The position numbers were made by a program, and so were the translations under genes. A DNA stretch of 64,000 nt, taken from NCBI GenBank assembly GCA_016707205.1, contig JADJHZ010000002.1:372001-436000 (forward strand), given 5' to 3'. Shown here in pieces: positions 7,663-17,670 of this stretch. The stretch's first letter is position 1. Every line of letters begins with the position of its first letter. Below the pieces are notes generated by a model. That model was not told the DNA's origin. It saw only the letters and a list, made by a program, of their open reading frames with translations, and ran no database searches. This DNA is from Haliscomenobacter sp. GTDB taxonomy: Bacteria > Bacteroidota > Bacteroidia > Chitinophagales > Saprospiraceae.

Positions 7663-10123
7663 ATGAGAGTATTGAAATTCGGAGGCTCCTCGGTATCCCA
7701 GCCGGAACGTATCTTGATGGTAGCTGAAATCTTAAGGGACTATCATTCCCAAGGGATAGAATTTGCGGTTGTCTTTTCCGCTTTTGGAGGTATTACCGAT
7801 TCATTAATTCACATGAGCCGCTTGGCAGAAAGGGGAGATGAAAATTATTTTACGCATTTTGAGGCGTTTAGCCAACGCCATTTTCATGCGGCCCAAGCCC
7901 TTTTGCATGGTCCATTTCTCGAAAAGGCGCTCCCTGAACTGGAGAACAACCACGAGGTTTTAAAAAACCTTCTCTATGGTATCTTTCTGGTGCGGGAGGT
8001 TTCTCCCCGGACGATGGATTATGTGCTCAGTTTTGGAGAACGCAACGCGGCCTACATCATCGCCCATGTGCTTCAGCAAATTGGACTTCCCGCGCAATAT
8101 CTCGATGCAAGAAAGATCATAAAAACCGACAAAAACTTTGGCAATGCCAAAGTAGATCTGGAAATGACGTACGAAAACATCCAGGATCATTTTGAGCAAT
8201 TTTCTGACATTCAAATAGTTACGGGATTTATCGCCTCTGCCAAAGGCGGTTTAACCACTACGTTGGGTCGCGGCGGATCCGACTATACGGCAGCCTTGCT
8301 TGGGGCCGGATTGAATGCCGAATACATTGAGATTTGGACCGATGTAGACGGGGTATTAACGGCAGATCCCCGGAAGGTGAAGAAAGCTTTCACCATCCCA
8401 ACCCTTACCTATGCGGAAGCGATGGAAATGTCGCACTTTGGGGCAAAAGTTATTTATCCGCCAACGATCCAGCCGGCGTTGGACCAGCAGATTCCGTTGA
8501 TCATCAAAAACACGTTCAATCCGGAATTCCCAGGAACGTATATTTCGGAGAAAGCTGACTTAAGCGCCCAAGGAACCCCGGTAAAGGGGATTTCCTCCAT
8601 TCACCACGTCGCGCTGCTTACACTTCAGGGAAGCGGGCTTTTTGGCGTACCGGGAATTGCAGCCCGGTTATTCGGGGCATTGGCTCAGGCCAAAGTAAAT
8701 GTAATCCTCATCACCCAGGGATCATCGGAACACTCCATTAGCTTTGCCGTTGAGCCGGAACTTGCTCCCAAGGCGAAGAAAGCGGTAGAGGAAGCTTTCG
8801 ATATAGAACGTATTGGGAGCCTGATCGAACCGGTTAAGGTAGAGGATAACCTATCCGTAGTTGCCGTCATTGGCGAGCGAATGCGATACCAGCCGGGAAT
8901 TGCGGGGCGGCTATTTCAGGCGCTTGGCAAGAACGGGGTCAATGTGGTTGCCATCGCCCAAGGATCTTCTGAGCTCAATATCTCCGTGGTCGTAAACCGG
9001 GAGGATGAAGCCAAAGCGCTCAATGTACTCCACGAGGCCTTTTTCTTGTCGGATACTGCCGAACTTCATTTATTTATTGTTGGCGTTGGCCTGATCGGGA
9101 GTACGCTTCTTCAGCAGATCCAGGCGCAAAAAGAGTTCCTGCTTCGCGAGCAAGCCTTGGAAATAAAAGTAATCGGGCTGGCAAACAGCAAGCGCATGTT
9201 ATTTCAGGAGAAAGGCATCCCTTTGGATAGATGGTCGCATGAACTCAAGGCATCGGAACTGCCTATGGATATCGAAGGATTTATTGCCCGGATGAAACGA
9301 TTAAACCTGGCCAATACGATTTTTGTAGACAATACGGCCAGCCAGGAAATCGCCAGCCATTATGCGTCCATCCTGGAAGCGAGTATTTCAATTTCAACCC
9401 CCAATAAGATTGCCACCTCTTCCAGTTTTGACCAATACAAGTTGCTGAAGACCATTGCCAAACAGCGCGGGGTTTTATTCCAATATGAAACGAATGTTGG
9501 CGCGGGGCTTCCGGTAATTTCAACGCTAAACGACCTAATCCTGAGCGGAGACCGGATTCGAAAAATCGAAGCTGTGCTCTCGGGTTCGCTTTCCTTTATC
9601 TTCAATAACTTCGCCGGGCGTCCGGTTCAGCGAAATCGTCAAGGAAGCCCAACGGCTTGGGTATACCGAACCCGACCCAAGAGAAGATTTACTTGGTCTG
9701 GACGTAAGGCGAAAACTGATCATTTTAGCCCGCGAAACGGGAATAGCCTTCGAAGCCGGCGAGGTAACCGTTCAGCCGGTGCTTCCCGAACCATGCGTTG
9801 AAGCAGAAACGATTGATTCGTTTTTTGAGGAGTTGGAAAAAGTGGACCCCTATTTTGACAACCTGTTAACTAAGGCTATCTCAAAGGGATGCGTACTCCG
9901 GTTGGCGGCTACGCTCGAAGACGCCGAAGCCTCGATAAGCCTGGTCGAAGTGAATTCCAATCATCCATTTTTCCACTTGGAGGGTAGCGATAATATGATC
10001 GTATTTACGACAGACCGGTACAAAGAAAGGCCATTGGTTGTAAGAGGTCCAGGCGCCGGAGCAGAAGTCACTGCCGCCGGGGTATTTTCTGAGGTGATCA
10101 AAATCGGTAATTTTTTGAGCTAG
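7663..10123 (+). CDS. thrA: Bifunctional aspartokinase / homoserine dehydrogenase, broken by a frameshift
   Basis: The enzyme catalyses the first and third steps from aspartate to threonine, methionine and lysine. An aspartokinase domain begins at KFGGSSVS (residue 5) and contains TTLGRGGSDYTAALLG. Two ACT domains follow (GSGLFGVPGIAARLF and YQPGIAGRLFQALGKNGVNV), then a homoserine dehydrogenase Rossmann start (IVGVGLIGSTLLQQI). The first frame runs from 7663 but leaves the family sequence after FIFNNF (9610-9612). The downstream frame resumes with PGVRFSEIVKEAQRLGYTEP from 9614 and ends at 10123. One extra or two missing bases near 9610-9616 explain this. Joined, the product is about 819 residues, matching the E. 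coli ThrA length. It heads the thrABC operon. Confidence 0.92.
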
Positions 10124-10168
10124 AAACCGGGGCTATTAACTATTATCATCTTATCAATTTTGTGTCGT

Positions 10169-11101
10169 ATGGGTTCAGGGATAAAAGTATTTGCGCCGGC
10201 TTCCGTAGCCAATGTGGCGGTGGGGTATGACATTCTGGGCTTTGCCCTGGAAAAGCCAGGGGACGAAATCATCGCTTCTTTCAAGGATAGCCCTGGGCTT
10301 GAAATAACCAAGATTACCGGAGCAGGGGGGAAACTTCCCTATGAACTCGACCGGAACACTGCAGGGTTTGCGGCAAAAAAATTGCTGGAACATATAGGCG
10401 AGACAGACCGTGGGATCGCCATGGAAATTCACAAAAAAATGCCGTTTGGGAGCGGGCTGGGATCTAGCGCCGCAAGCGCGGCGGCGGGCGTTATGGCGGT
10501 GAACGAACTATTGGGCCGTCCCCTTGAAAAATCGCAACTGCTTCCTTTTGCCGTTTTGGGCGAACAAATTGCCGATGGCGCCTATCACGCAGATAATGTC
10601 GCGCCTTCCCTTCTTGGTGGGATTGTGCTTATTCGAAGCAATACCGATCTCGACGTGCACCGGCTGCATGTGCCCAAAGGGCTCTATGTAGCGGTAATTT
10701 ATCCGGAAGTGGAAGTACTTACACGGGAGGCTCGAAGCATCTTAAGCAAGCAAGTAGATTTGGACCAGCTGATTCGCCAGAGCGGAAACTTGGCCGGATT
10801 CATTGTTGGGCTGTACAACGCTGATTTTGATCTAATCCGCCGTTCACTAGAAGACGTCGTTATAGAGCCCCAACGCGCCCGTCTAATCCCTCACTTTTAC
10901 GAGGTTAAGGAGGCCGCATTGAATGCAGGGGCACTTGGATGTAGCATCTCCGGGGCAGGGCCATCCATTTTTGCTTTATGCGACAACACCTTGACAGCGG
11001 AAGCCGCCGGGAAGAATATGCAAGAGGTTTTCGACCGGCAAAAGATAAAAAATCAGCTATTCCTTTCGGCCATCAACCAGGAAGGCGCCGTGCTTTTGTA
11101 A
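10169..11101 (+). CDS. thrB: Homoserine kinase
   Basis: A 310-residue GHMP-family kinase phosphorylating homoserine on its way to threonine. The signature glycine/serine phosphate loop is PFGSGLGSSAASAAAG near residue 92. The N-terminus is typical (IKVFAPASVANVAVGYDILGFAL), and a C-terminal GHMP motif (GCSISGAGPSIFAL) is present. The ATG at 10169 is preferred over a TTG at 10160 because the family begins at this point. It starts 45 bases after the repaired thrA stop and 22 bases before thrC. The active-site motifs are intact, which suggests the operon is in use. Confidence 0.94.
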   Translation: MGSGIKVFAPASVANVAVGYDILGFALEKPGDEIIASFKDSPGLEITKITGAGGKLPYELDRNTAGFAAKKLLEHIGETDRGIAMEIHKKMPFGSGLGSSAASAAAGVMAVNELLGRPLEKSQLLPFAVLGEQIADGAYHADNVAPSLLGGIVLIRSNTDLDVHRLHVPKGLYVAVIYPEVEVLTREARSILSKQVDLDQLIRQSGNLAGFIVGLYNADFDLIRRSLEDVVIEPQRARLIPHFYEVKEAALNAGALGCSISGAGPSIFALCDNTLTAEAAGKNMQEVFDRQKIKNQLFLSAINQEGAVLL

Positions 11102-11123
11102 TTAGTGCTGCAATTAATCGAAT

Positions 11124-12443
11124 ATGCTGCTATACAGTACCAAAAACCCAACGTTGCGGGTTACGCTAAAAGAAGCGGTAATGAAAGGCCTGCCCGACGA
11201 CAACGGGCTTTTTATGCCAAGCTGGATCCCTGAACTGCCCGCTGGCTTTATCAAAGACTTGCGCAGTTATTCCTTCCAGGAAATCAGCCTGACCATTGCC
11301 GATGCGCTCTTCCAGCATGCAATCCCATACAAGGACCTGGAAGCCATTATCCTCCATGCCGTCAATTTTCCTGCGCCGGTTGTCCGGCTAGACGAATACC
11401 GGTACGTATTGGAGCTATTTCATGGCCCTTCGCTTGCCTTTAAAGATTTTGGCGCCCGGTTCATGGCGCAACTAATGGGATACTTTAACCAGGAGGAGAA
11501 AAAGCCGCTCACCATTTTGGTAGCTACCTCTGGAGACACGGGAGGGGCAGTTGCCGCCGGTTTTTTTCGCACCCCAGGCATCGAAGTAGTCATTTTGTAT
11601 CCTTCCAAAAAAGTGAGTCTTTTACAAGAAAAGCAGCTGACCACCTGGGGGCACAATATTGCCGCTTTGGAAATCGACGGAACCTTCGACGACTGCCAGT
11701 CTATGGTCAAGCAAGCCTTTTTGGATGCAGAACTCACGCATCATCTTCGACTCAGCTCTGCCAACTCCATCAATATTGCCCGGCTTATCCCCCAATCATT
11801 TTACTATTTCGAAGCCTTCAAACAATTGCCAGCAGAGGGGGAACCTATTGTATTCAGTATCCCTAGCGGCAACTTCGGCAATCTTAGTGCGGGGTTGATG
11901 GCAAAAAAGATGGGGCTTCCCGTACAGCAGTTCCTTGCGGCTACCAATACGAACGACATCGTCCCCAAATACCTTCATACGGGGATTTTCTCTCCCCGGC
12001 CATCCATCCCTACCCTATCCAATGCCATGGACGTCGGAAACCCCTCCAACTTCCCTAGAATGCTGGACCTCTTTCCGGAAACAAGGGAATGTTCCACGTG
12101 GAACATGATCACCCAAGCCATTAGTGGCAAGGGCTTCTCCGATCAGGAAACCGAAAATGCCATGCGGGAGATCTACTCCCAGTATCACTACATCATGGAC
12201 CCACACGGAGCTGTCGGATATTTGGCGATGCAACGCTATCAACAAAAACAGCCTAACCACAGAGGGATCATTCTCGAAACGGCACATCCCGCCAAATTCC
12301 TTTCGGACGTTGAACGAATCTTGGGATTCAGCATTCCGGTACCGGAACGACTTGCGTCTTTAGAAAACCGCACCAAACAATCAACTCCCCTGAAGGCGGA
12401 ATTCCGGGAACTCAAGTCATACCTCATGGATCGCATCCAATAA
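11124..12443 (+). CDS. thrC: Threonine synthase
   Basis: A 439-residue PLP-dependent lyase that converts phosphohomoserine to threonine. It has the N-terminal MLLYSTKNPTLRVTLKEAV and GLPDDNGLFMP of the bacterial class, the PLP-lysine motif LAFKDFGARF near residue 110, LVATSGDTGGAV, and the phosphate-binding IPSGNFGNLSAG. The reading frame is uninterrupted and the length is normal. A parS-like 16-mer lies within it at 12090-12105, encoding ECSTWN. The gene ends 18 bases before a strong terminator hairpin carrying a second identical site. Confidence 0.95.
   Translation: MLLYSTKNPTLRVTLKEAVMKGLPDDNGLFMPSWIPELPAGFIKDLRSYSFQEISLTIADALFQHAIPYKDLEAIILHAVNFPAPVVRLDEYRYVLELFHGPSLAFKDFGARFMAQLMGYFNQEEKKPLTILVATSGDTGGAVAAGFFRTPGIEVVILYPSKKVSLLQEKQLTTWGHNIAALEIDGTFDDCQSMVKQAFLDAELTHHLRLSSANSINIARLIPQSFYYFEAFKQLPAEGEPIVFSIPSGNFGNLSAGLMAKKMGLPVQQFLAATNTNDIVPKYLHTGIFSPRPSIPTLSNAMDVGNPSNFPRMLDLFPETRECSTWNMITQAISGKGFSDQETENAMREIYSQYHYIMDPHGAVGYLAMQRYQQKQPNHRGIILETAHPAKFLSDVERILGFSIPVPERLASLENRTKQSTPLKAEFRELKSYLMDRIQ
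12090..12105. other. parS: parS-like centromere site inside thrC
   Basis: The perfect 16-bp palindrome TGTTCCACGTGGAACA matches the bacterial parS consensus (NGTTNCACGTGNAACN) bound by ParB, which loads the chromosome segregation and SMC machinery near the origin. The identical 18-base core ATGTTCCACGTGGAACAT recurs 393 bases downstream. Placement in a coding frame, without disrupting it, is common for parS. Confidence 0.78.
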
Positions 12444-12461
12444 AGTTTCGGCGATCATTTC

Positions 12462-12528
12462 GAACGAACAAAAAAAAGGTAATGTTCCACGTGGAACATT
12501 ACCTTTTTTTGTTCGTTCCCCTATATTT
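12462..12528 (+). terminator. Intrinsic terminator of the thr operon built around a parS-like core
   Basis: A long inverted repeat: GAACGAAC, A8, GGTAATGTTCCAC on the left, and GTGGAACATTACC, T7, GTTCGTTC on the right. The GGTAATGTTCCAC/GTGGAACATTACC stem followed by T7 is a strong Rho-independent terminator for thrC. The A/T tracts would also allow termination in the opposite direction. Only one A/T pair is unmatched across 67 bases. Confidence 0.85.
12483..12498. other. parS: parS-like centromere site, second copy
   Basis: TGTTCCACGTGGAACA, identical to the site at 12090, forms the tip of the thrC terminator hairpin. Because it is embedded in a larger palindrome it could be explained by terminator symmetry alone. 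The exact match to the coding-region copy argues for a ParB site. Confidence 0.7.
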
Positions 12529-12570
12529 AAGAAAAAATCGGCATTGCTCATTTCTCAACTATCATCAATT

Positions 12571-14915
12571 ATGAAACAACCACGTCGCGCCTACTGGCCA
12601 TTATTATGCATTTTCTTGGCGACTCTGGCGCTGCCAATGAACGCCCAGGAAAAAACGGACAAGTTCAAGCAATTATACGAGGAACTCCCAACGCCCAACA
12701 ACGTTCGCAATGGAGCAGGAGGACCTGGTCAAGCTTACTGGCAGCAAAAAGCCGATTATCAAATCAGCATTCGCCTAGACGATTCTAATCAGCGGATATA
12801 CGGAGAAGAAACGGTAACCTATACCAATAACTCCCCTGACGTTTTGGAATATCTTTGGCTCCAATTAGACCAAAACCAGCGCGCCAAAGACTCCGACTCG
12901 TATAAAATCGCCAACAATTCCATAGGAAGCAGAATGTCCATCGCTTCCCTGAAAAACCTTACGCCAGAGTTCGACGGCGGATTTAAGTTGGATTTTGTAA
13001 ATGACCTAACCGGAAAGCCGCTTAAATACACCGTCGTAAAAACCATGATGCGCATCGATCCTCCGGCGCCAATTGGTCCGGGGCAGACGTTTTCTTTTAA
13101 GGTCAAATGGTGGTACAACATCAATAATCGCCTTAAACTCGGGGGCCGATCGGGTTATGAGTACTTCCCGGAAGACGACAACTACCTGTACACTATTGCG
13201 CAATTCTTCCCCAGAATGTGTGTGTACGATGACATCGAAGGTTGGCAGAATAAGCAGTTTCTTGGCAAAGGAGAGTTTACCCTCCCCTTTGGTAACTACG
13301 AGGTCAGCATTACGGCTCCTTCCGATCATGTCGTAGCCGCAACAGGAGTGCTCCAAAACCCAAAGGAAGTATTGAACAAGGAACAGCAAGCCCGCCTCGA
13401 ATCAGCAAAAAACGAACGCACCACTCCCGTTTTTATCGTCACCGCCCAGGAAGCCAAAGCGGCAGAAAGCACCCGATCTAAAATCGAAAAAACCTGGAAA
13501 TTTAAGGGCGAAAATGTTCGCGATTTTGCCTTTGCTTCTTCCCGAAAATTTATTTGGGATGCTTTGGGCGTCCCCATGAGCAACGGGCAAGTGGTTATGT
13601 CCATGTCTGCCTATCCCAAAGAAGGTAATCCGCTCTGGGAACAGTACTCTACGAAAGTAGTTGCTCACACGCTTAAATGGTATTCCCATTATACCTTTGA
13701 TTACCCCTACCCTGTCGCCTGGTCTATCCATTCCGATGCGATTGGCATGGAATACCCGATGATCTGCTTCAACGGGGGACGCCCGGAAAAGGACGGGACC
13801 TATTCCGAACGGACTAAATACGGAATGATCGGCGTTGTTATTCACGAAGTAGGCCATAACTTTTTCCCCATGATCGTCAATTCCGATGAACGGCAATGGA
13901 CGTGGATGGACGAAGGCCTCAATAGCTTTTTGCAATACCTGACCGAGCAACAATGGGAACGCTCGTATCCTCACCGCCGAGGCCCTTCCAACCTGATTAT
14001 AGATTATATGAAACTGGACAAAAAACTCCTGGAGCCGATCATGTCCAATTCGGAGTCCGTCTCTAATCTTGGCGCCAATGCGTACAGCAAACCCACCGCC
14101 GCGCTCAACATCCTTAGGGAAACGGTCTTGGGCAGGGAACTCTTTGACTATGCGTTCAAAGTATACGCAAACCGATGGAAATTTAAACACCCTGCCCCCG
14201 CCGACTTTTTCCGCACCATGGAGGACGCTTCGGGCGTTGATCTGGACTGGTTCTGGCGAGGTTGGTTCTATACCACCGATCATGTCGATATAGCTATTAA
14301 AGAAGTTAAGTGGTTTAGACTGGATACCAAAAACCCCGAAGTCGAAAAATCGATCTCCCGTCAGGAAGTCGAAAAAAACTCCAGGCCTATTGGAAGCATC
14401 CGGAACGAGCGGGAGATTACCCAAACCCAAGACGAAAAGGACACTTCCCTGCAGGATTTTTACACGCTTTACGATCCACTGGAGGTTACGGCCCTGGATA
14501 AAGCCGAGTACCAGAAATACCTTTCTTCATTGACGGAAGAAGAAAAGGCGTTCATTACCAGGGAAAGAACTTTTACGAGATCAAATTCACCAACATGGGT
14601 GGGTTAGTCATGCCGCTCCTCCTTAAGTTTGACTTCCTGGACGGAAGCAGCGAAGAATATCGGATACCGGCAGAAATTTGGCTTCTCCAAAACCAGGAAA
14701 TCTCCAAAATCTTCTCCCTCGACAAGGAAGCCGTTCAGATCACGCTTGACCCCTATTTGGAAACGGCAGACGTGGATATGTCCAACAACTACTTTCCTGC
14801 AAAGCAACAAATGAACCGGTTCGAACTTTTCCGCAGCCGCCAAGGCGGTGCGCCGGCGGAAGAAAACCCCATGCAACGGGCAAAGCGAGAACCCAAAACC
14901 AATAGCTCGAACTAA
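12571..14915 (+). CDS. M1-family metallopeptidase, secreted, with a C-terminal frameshift
   Basis: A gluzincin aminopeptidase. The signal peptide is LLCIFLATLALPMNAQ. The aminopeptidase recognition segment is IGMEYPM (GAMEN-like). The zinc site HEVGHNFFP is followed 18 residues later by the third ligand in WMDEGLNS. The catalytic domain is intact. The first frame stops at 14607 after ITRERTFTR, but the next frame continues with NFYEIKFTNMGGLVMP and the usual C-terminal beta-rich domain ending at 14915. A single missing A in GAAAGAAC (about 14564-14570) restores one protein of about 782 residues. A TTG at 12544 is not needed because the ATG at 12571 gives a proper signal peptide. It probably degrades peptides in the periplasm or outside the cell. 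Confidence 0.88.
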
Positions 14916-15221
14916 AAGAGAAAAAGAGGGCGGCTTTCCATTGGCAACAAAAAAAGCAGCCCTCCCCCCAAAAAGGAAAAAAAAAAAAACCGCCTTTCAA
15001 ATGGAATCCTTTTCTCAAAACATATCGTTAGATCGCGCGTTCTCTACTCGGGAAACGATATTCACCTGTTAGCAACCTTTCCATTCGAAAGAAAAAATCA
15101 GAAAACCAAAACCGCCTTTCCATTTTGCCAACAAAGGAGATCCCAGGGGAAAAATAAACCTCTGTCATTTTATCCTGGTATACCCCTTTGAGAACCTACA
15201 AACCTGTCAAGACAAACGATT
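14916..15221. other. 306-base intergenic region with imperfect repeats and homopolymers
   Basis: No convincing gene is present. A hairpin is possible between GAGGGCGGCT (about 14926) and AGCAGCCCTC (about 14956), downstream of the M1 peptidase gene but without a clear T-run. The element CCGCCTTTC-A followed by A/T-rich sequence recurs near 14932, 14990 and 15110, each time with ATTGGCAACA- or TTTGCCAACA-like context. A run of about 12 A lies near 14980. It may be the operon end plus the leader of the mevalonate gene. Confidence 0.45.
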
Positions 15222-16310
15222 ATGCCTGATTACAAAAGCCAACATTTACTCCCCGACGGCAGGGCAGTAGAAGGAAGGGTACGGTGGCAAAGCCCGTCCA
15301 ATATCGCTATCGTCAAATACTGGGGAAAGCACGGAAAACAACTGCCCCGAAATCCCTCGATCAGCTTTACCCTGCAAAACGCCGTAACGGATACGACCCT
15401 TCGCTACCAGCCCAAAGAGAAAGCGAAAGGCATTTCTCTCCGATTCACGTTCGAAGGGTCGCCGAGGCCCGCCTTCTCTCAGAAGATCGAACAGTTTTTG
15501 GAGCAGAACCTTTGGGCATTTCCATTTTTAGAACAACTTGATATTCAAATAGATAGCAGTAATACATTTCCCCATTCCGCCGGAATTGCCTCCTCTGCTT
15601 CCAGTATGAGCGCGCTCGCTTTATGCCTATGCAGCCTGGAGCGGGAATTATTTGGAACCCTTGCGGATGAACGCGCATTTTTTCAGAAAGCGTCCTATTT
15701 CGCCCGCTTAGGGTCTGGGAGCGCTTGCAGGTCGGTTTATCCCTATGCCGCCCTCTGGGGGCAAAGCCCTTCATTTCCCAAAGCCTCTGATGAATTTGCC
15801 ATTCCGATAGGAAAAACCCTTCACCCGGTGTTTCAGGGTTTCCACGACGATATTCTCATTGTCAGTAAAAAAGAAAAACCCGTATCCAGCCGGGTTGGCC
15901 ACCAACTGATGGAAGGAAATCCTTACGCCTCCAGCCGCTATCAACAAGCGCACGACCATACGTCGGCCCTGGCCGGCGCCCTCGAAATAGGGGATGTCGA
16001 AATCTTTGGCCAGATCGCCGAATCGGAAGCCCTCACGCTGCATGCCCTAATGATGGCATCCAGCCCTCCATTTATTTTAATGCAGCCCCATTCGCTGGCG
16101 TTAATTGACCGGATACGCCAATACCGTTCGGATACCCGGCTGCCACTTTACTTTACCCTGGATGCCGGGCCCAACCTCCATCTCTTATATCCGGATGAAT
16201 GCAGGGAAGAGATCCAATCGTTCATCCGGACCGAACTGACGGCTTATTGCGAAGATGGCTTTTGGATACAAGACCAGGTTGGCTCCGGGCCAAAACAAAT
16301 CAGGGATTAA
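15222..16310 (+). CDS. mvaD: Diphosphomevalonate decarboxylase
   Basis: A 362-residue GHMP enzyme that turns mevalonate diphosphate into isopentenyl diphosphate, the last step of the mevalonate route to isoprenoids. Diagnostic segments are SPSNIAIVKYWGKHG (residues 26-40), LPRNPSISFTL, and the glycine/serine loop NTFPHSAGIASSASSMSALAL. Also seen are ARLGSGSACRSVYPYAALWG and the substrate-binding YFTLDAGPNLHLLY near the end. All family motifs are present. No other mevalonate-pathway gene is adjacent. The gene precedes a sphingolipid-type gene by about 75 bases. Confidence 0.93.
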   Translation: MPDYKSQHLLPDGRAVEGRVRWQSPSNIAIVKYWGKHGKQLPRNPSISFTLQNAVTDTTLRYQPKEKAKGISLRFTFEGSPRPAFSQKIEQFLEQNLWAFPFLEQLDIQIDSSNTFPHSAGIASSASSMSALALCLCSLERELFGTLADERAFFQKASYFARLGSGSACRSVYPYAALWGQSPSFPKASDEFAIPIGKTLHPVFQGFHDDILIVSKKEKPVSSRVGHQLMEGNPYASSRYQQAHDHTSALAGALEIGDVEIFGQIAESEALTLHALMMASSPPFILMQPHSLALIDRIRQYRSDTRLPLYFTLDAGPNLHLLYPDECREEIQSFIRTELTAYCEDGFWIQDQVGSGPKQIRD

Positions 16311-16342
16311 AAACAGCCCTTATAAAAATCGATAATTTGAGG

Positions 16343-16350
16343 TAATTTTG
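16343..16350 (+). promoter_or_regulatory. Possible -7 box (TAATTTTG) before the serine palmitoyltransferase-like gene
   Basis: The sequence fits TAnnTTTG and lies 34 bases before the ATG at 16385. No matching TTTG -33 element is seen at the normal spacing, so the assignment is tentative. Confidence 0.35.
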
Positions 16351-16384
16351 TCTTCCGAAATTGAGATCATCAAAAAAGTACGCA

Positions 16385-17626
16385 ATGGATATTTTTGAAA
16401 AACGTTTGAGCGACCCGGGACCTCTGGGTCAATACCAAAAAGTAGGCCATGGATACTTTGCCTTCCCTAAGCTGGAAGGTGAATTAGGCAACCGGATGAT
16501 GTTTCAGGGTAAAGAGCGCATTATCTGGAGCATCAACAACTATCTTGGGCTGGCCAACCACCCTGAAGTTCGCAAGGTGGATGCCGAGGCATCTGCTCAA
16601 TGGGGGTTGGCTTACCCCATGGGGGCGCGCATGATGTCGGGAGAATCAAAATACCACGAACAGTTGGAAACCGAACTGGCCCATTTTGTTCAGAAAGATA
16701 CGGGGATGCTCCTCAATTATGGGTATCAGGGGATCATGTCGGTGATTGACGCATTGCTTGACCGCCACGATGTCGTGGTGTATGATAAAGACGACCACGG
16801 TTGTATTTACGACGGCATTCGCATGCACCTCGGCAAACGCTTTCCGTTTGAACATAACAACATCGAAAGCGTTCGGAAGCAATTAGAAAAAGCGACCAAA
16901 GCTGCCGAGGAAACCGGAGGCGGCATTCTGGTCATTACGGAAGGTGTATTTGGTATGCGCGGCGAGCAAGGGATTCTCAAAGAGATTGCCGCCTTGAAGA
17001 GCGAGTTCAACTTCCGCCTGTTGGTGGACGACGCCCATGGGTTTGGCATGCTCGGCCCAACGGGCGCCGGCGCCGGTGAAGAACAAGGCTGCCAGGATCA
17101 GATCGATCTCTACTTCAGCACCTTCGCGAAGTCTATGGCGAGCATTGGCGCTTTTGTTGCAGGCGATAAGGACATTATCGACTTTTTGCGCTACAACACG
17201 CGTTCCCAGATCTTTGCTAAATCGCTGCCCATGCCTCTGGTCATCGGCAACCTGAAACGACTGGAATTGCTCCGGACCAAACCCGAGTTGCGCCACAAAT
17301 TATGGCACAACGTTGCCCTGCTCCAGGGCGGGCTGAAAGAAGCCGGATTCGATCTCGGACACACGAACAGCTGTGTTACGCCGGTATTCATGCACTGCAC
17401 CGTAGAGGAATCTTCTCATTTGGTGCAAGATCTGAGGGAGGTGTATAACGTTTTCTGCTCGATCGTGGTTTACCCGGTTATTCCAAAAGGCATGATGCTT
17501 CTGCGTTTGATCCCCACCGCCGATCACACCGAAGAAGATATCCGCCTGACCGTCGATGCCTTTAAAGCGATCAAGTTAAAACTCGAGTCGGGAGCATACA
17601 AGAAAGAAATGGAGATTATCGCCTGA
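16385..17626 (+). CDS. Alpha-oxoamine synthase, probably serine palmitoyltransferase
   Basis: A 413-residue fold-type I PLP enzyme. These enzymes condense an amino acid with an acyl-CoA. The Bacteroidota paralogue with this sequence pattern is normally assigned to sphingolipid synthesis (serine + palmitoyl-CoA). Motifs: WSINNYLGLANHPEV, YPMGARMMSG, LNYGYQGIMSVIDAL, the PLP-interacting LLVDDAHGFGMLGPTGAG, and the Schiff-base lysine in FSTFAKSMASIGAF. Glycine C-acetyltransferase (Kbl) and 8-amino-7-oxononanoate synthase are close alternatives that motifs alone do not exclude. No biotin or tdh genes are nearby. The ATG at 16385 is preferred to a TTG at 16361. Confidence 0.75.
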   Translation: MDIFEKRLSDPGPLGQYQKVGHGYFAFPKLEGELGNRMMFQGKERIIWSINNYLGLANHPEVRKVDAEASAQWGLAYPMGARMMSGESKYHEQLETELAHFVQKDTGMLLNYGYQGIMSVIDALLDRHDVVVYDKDDHGCIYDGIRMHLGKRFPFEHNNIESVRKQLEKATKAAEETGGGILVITEGVFGMRGEQGILKEIAALKSEFNFRLLVDDAHGFGMLGPTGAGAGEEQGCQDQIDLYFSTFAKSMASIGAFVAGDKDIIDFLRYNTRSQIFAKSLPMPLVIGNLKRLELLRTKPELRHKLWHNVALLQGGLKEAGFDLGHTNSCVTPVFMHCTVEESSHLVQDLREVYNVFCSIVVYPVIPKGMMLLRLIPTADHTEEDIRLTVDAFKAIKLKLESGAYKKEMEIIA

Positions 17627-17670
17627 TCTCCTTTGATTTGTTCCACCAGCAGACATTAAGAAAGGTCAAA

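Noticed and set aside
13402..14430. 342-codon minus-strand frame opposite the M1 peptidase
   Set aside because: Shadow of the conserved zinc peptidase frame on the other strand.
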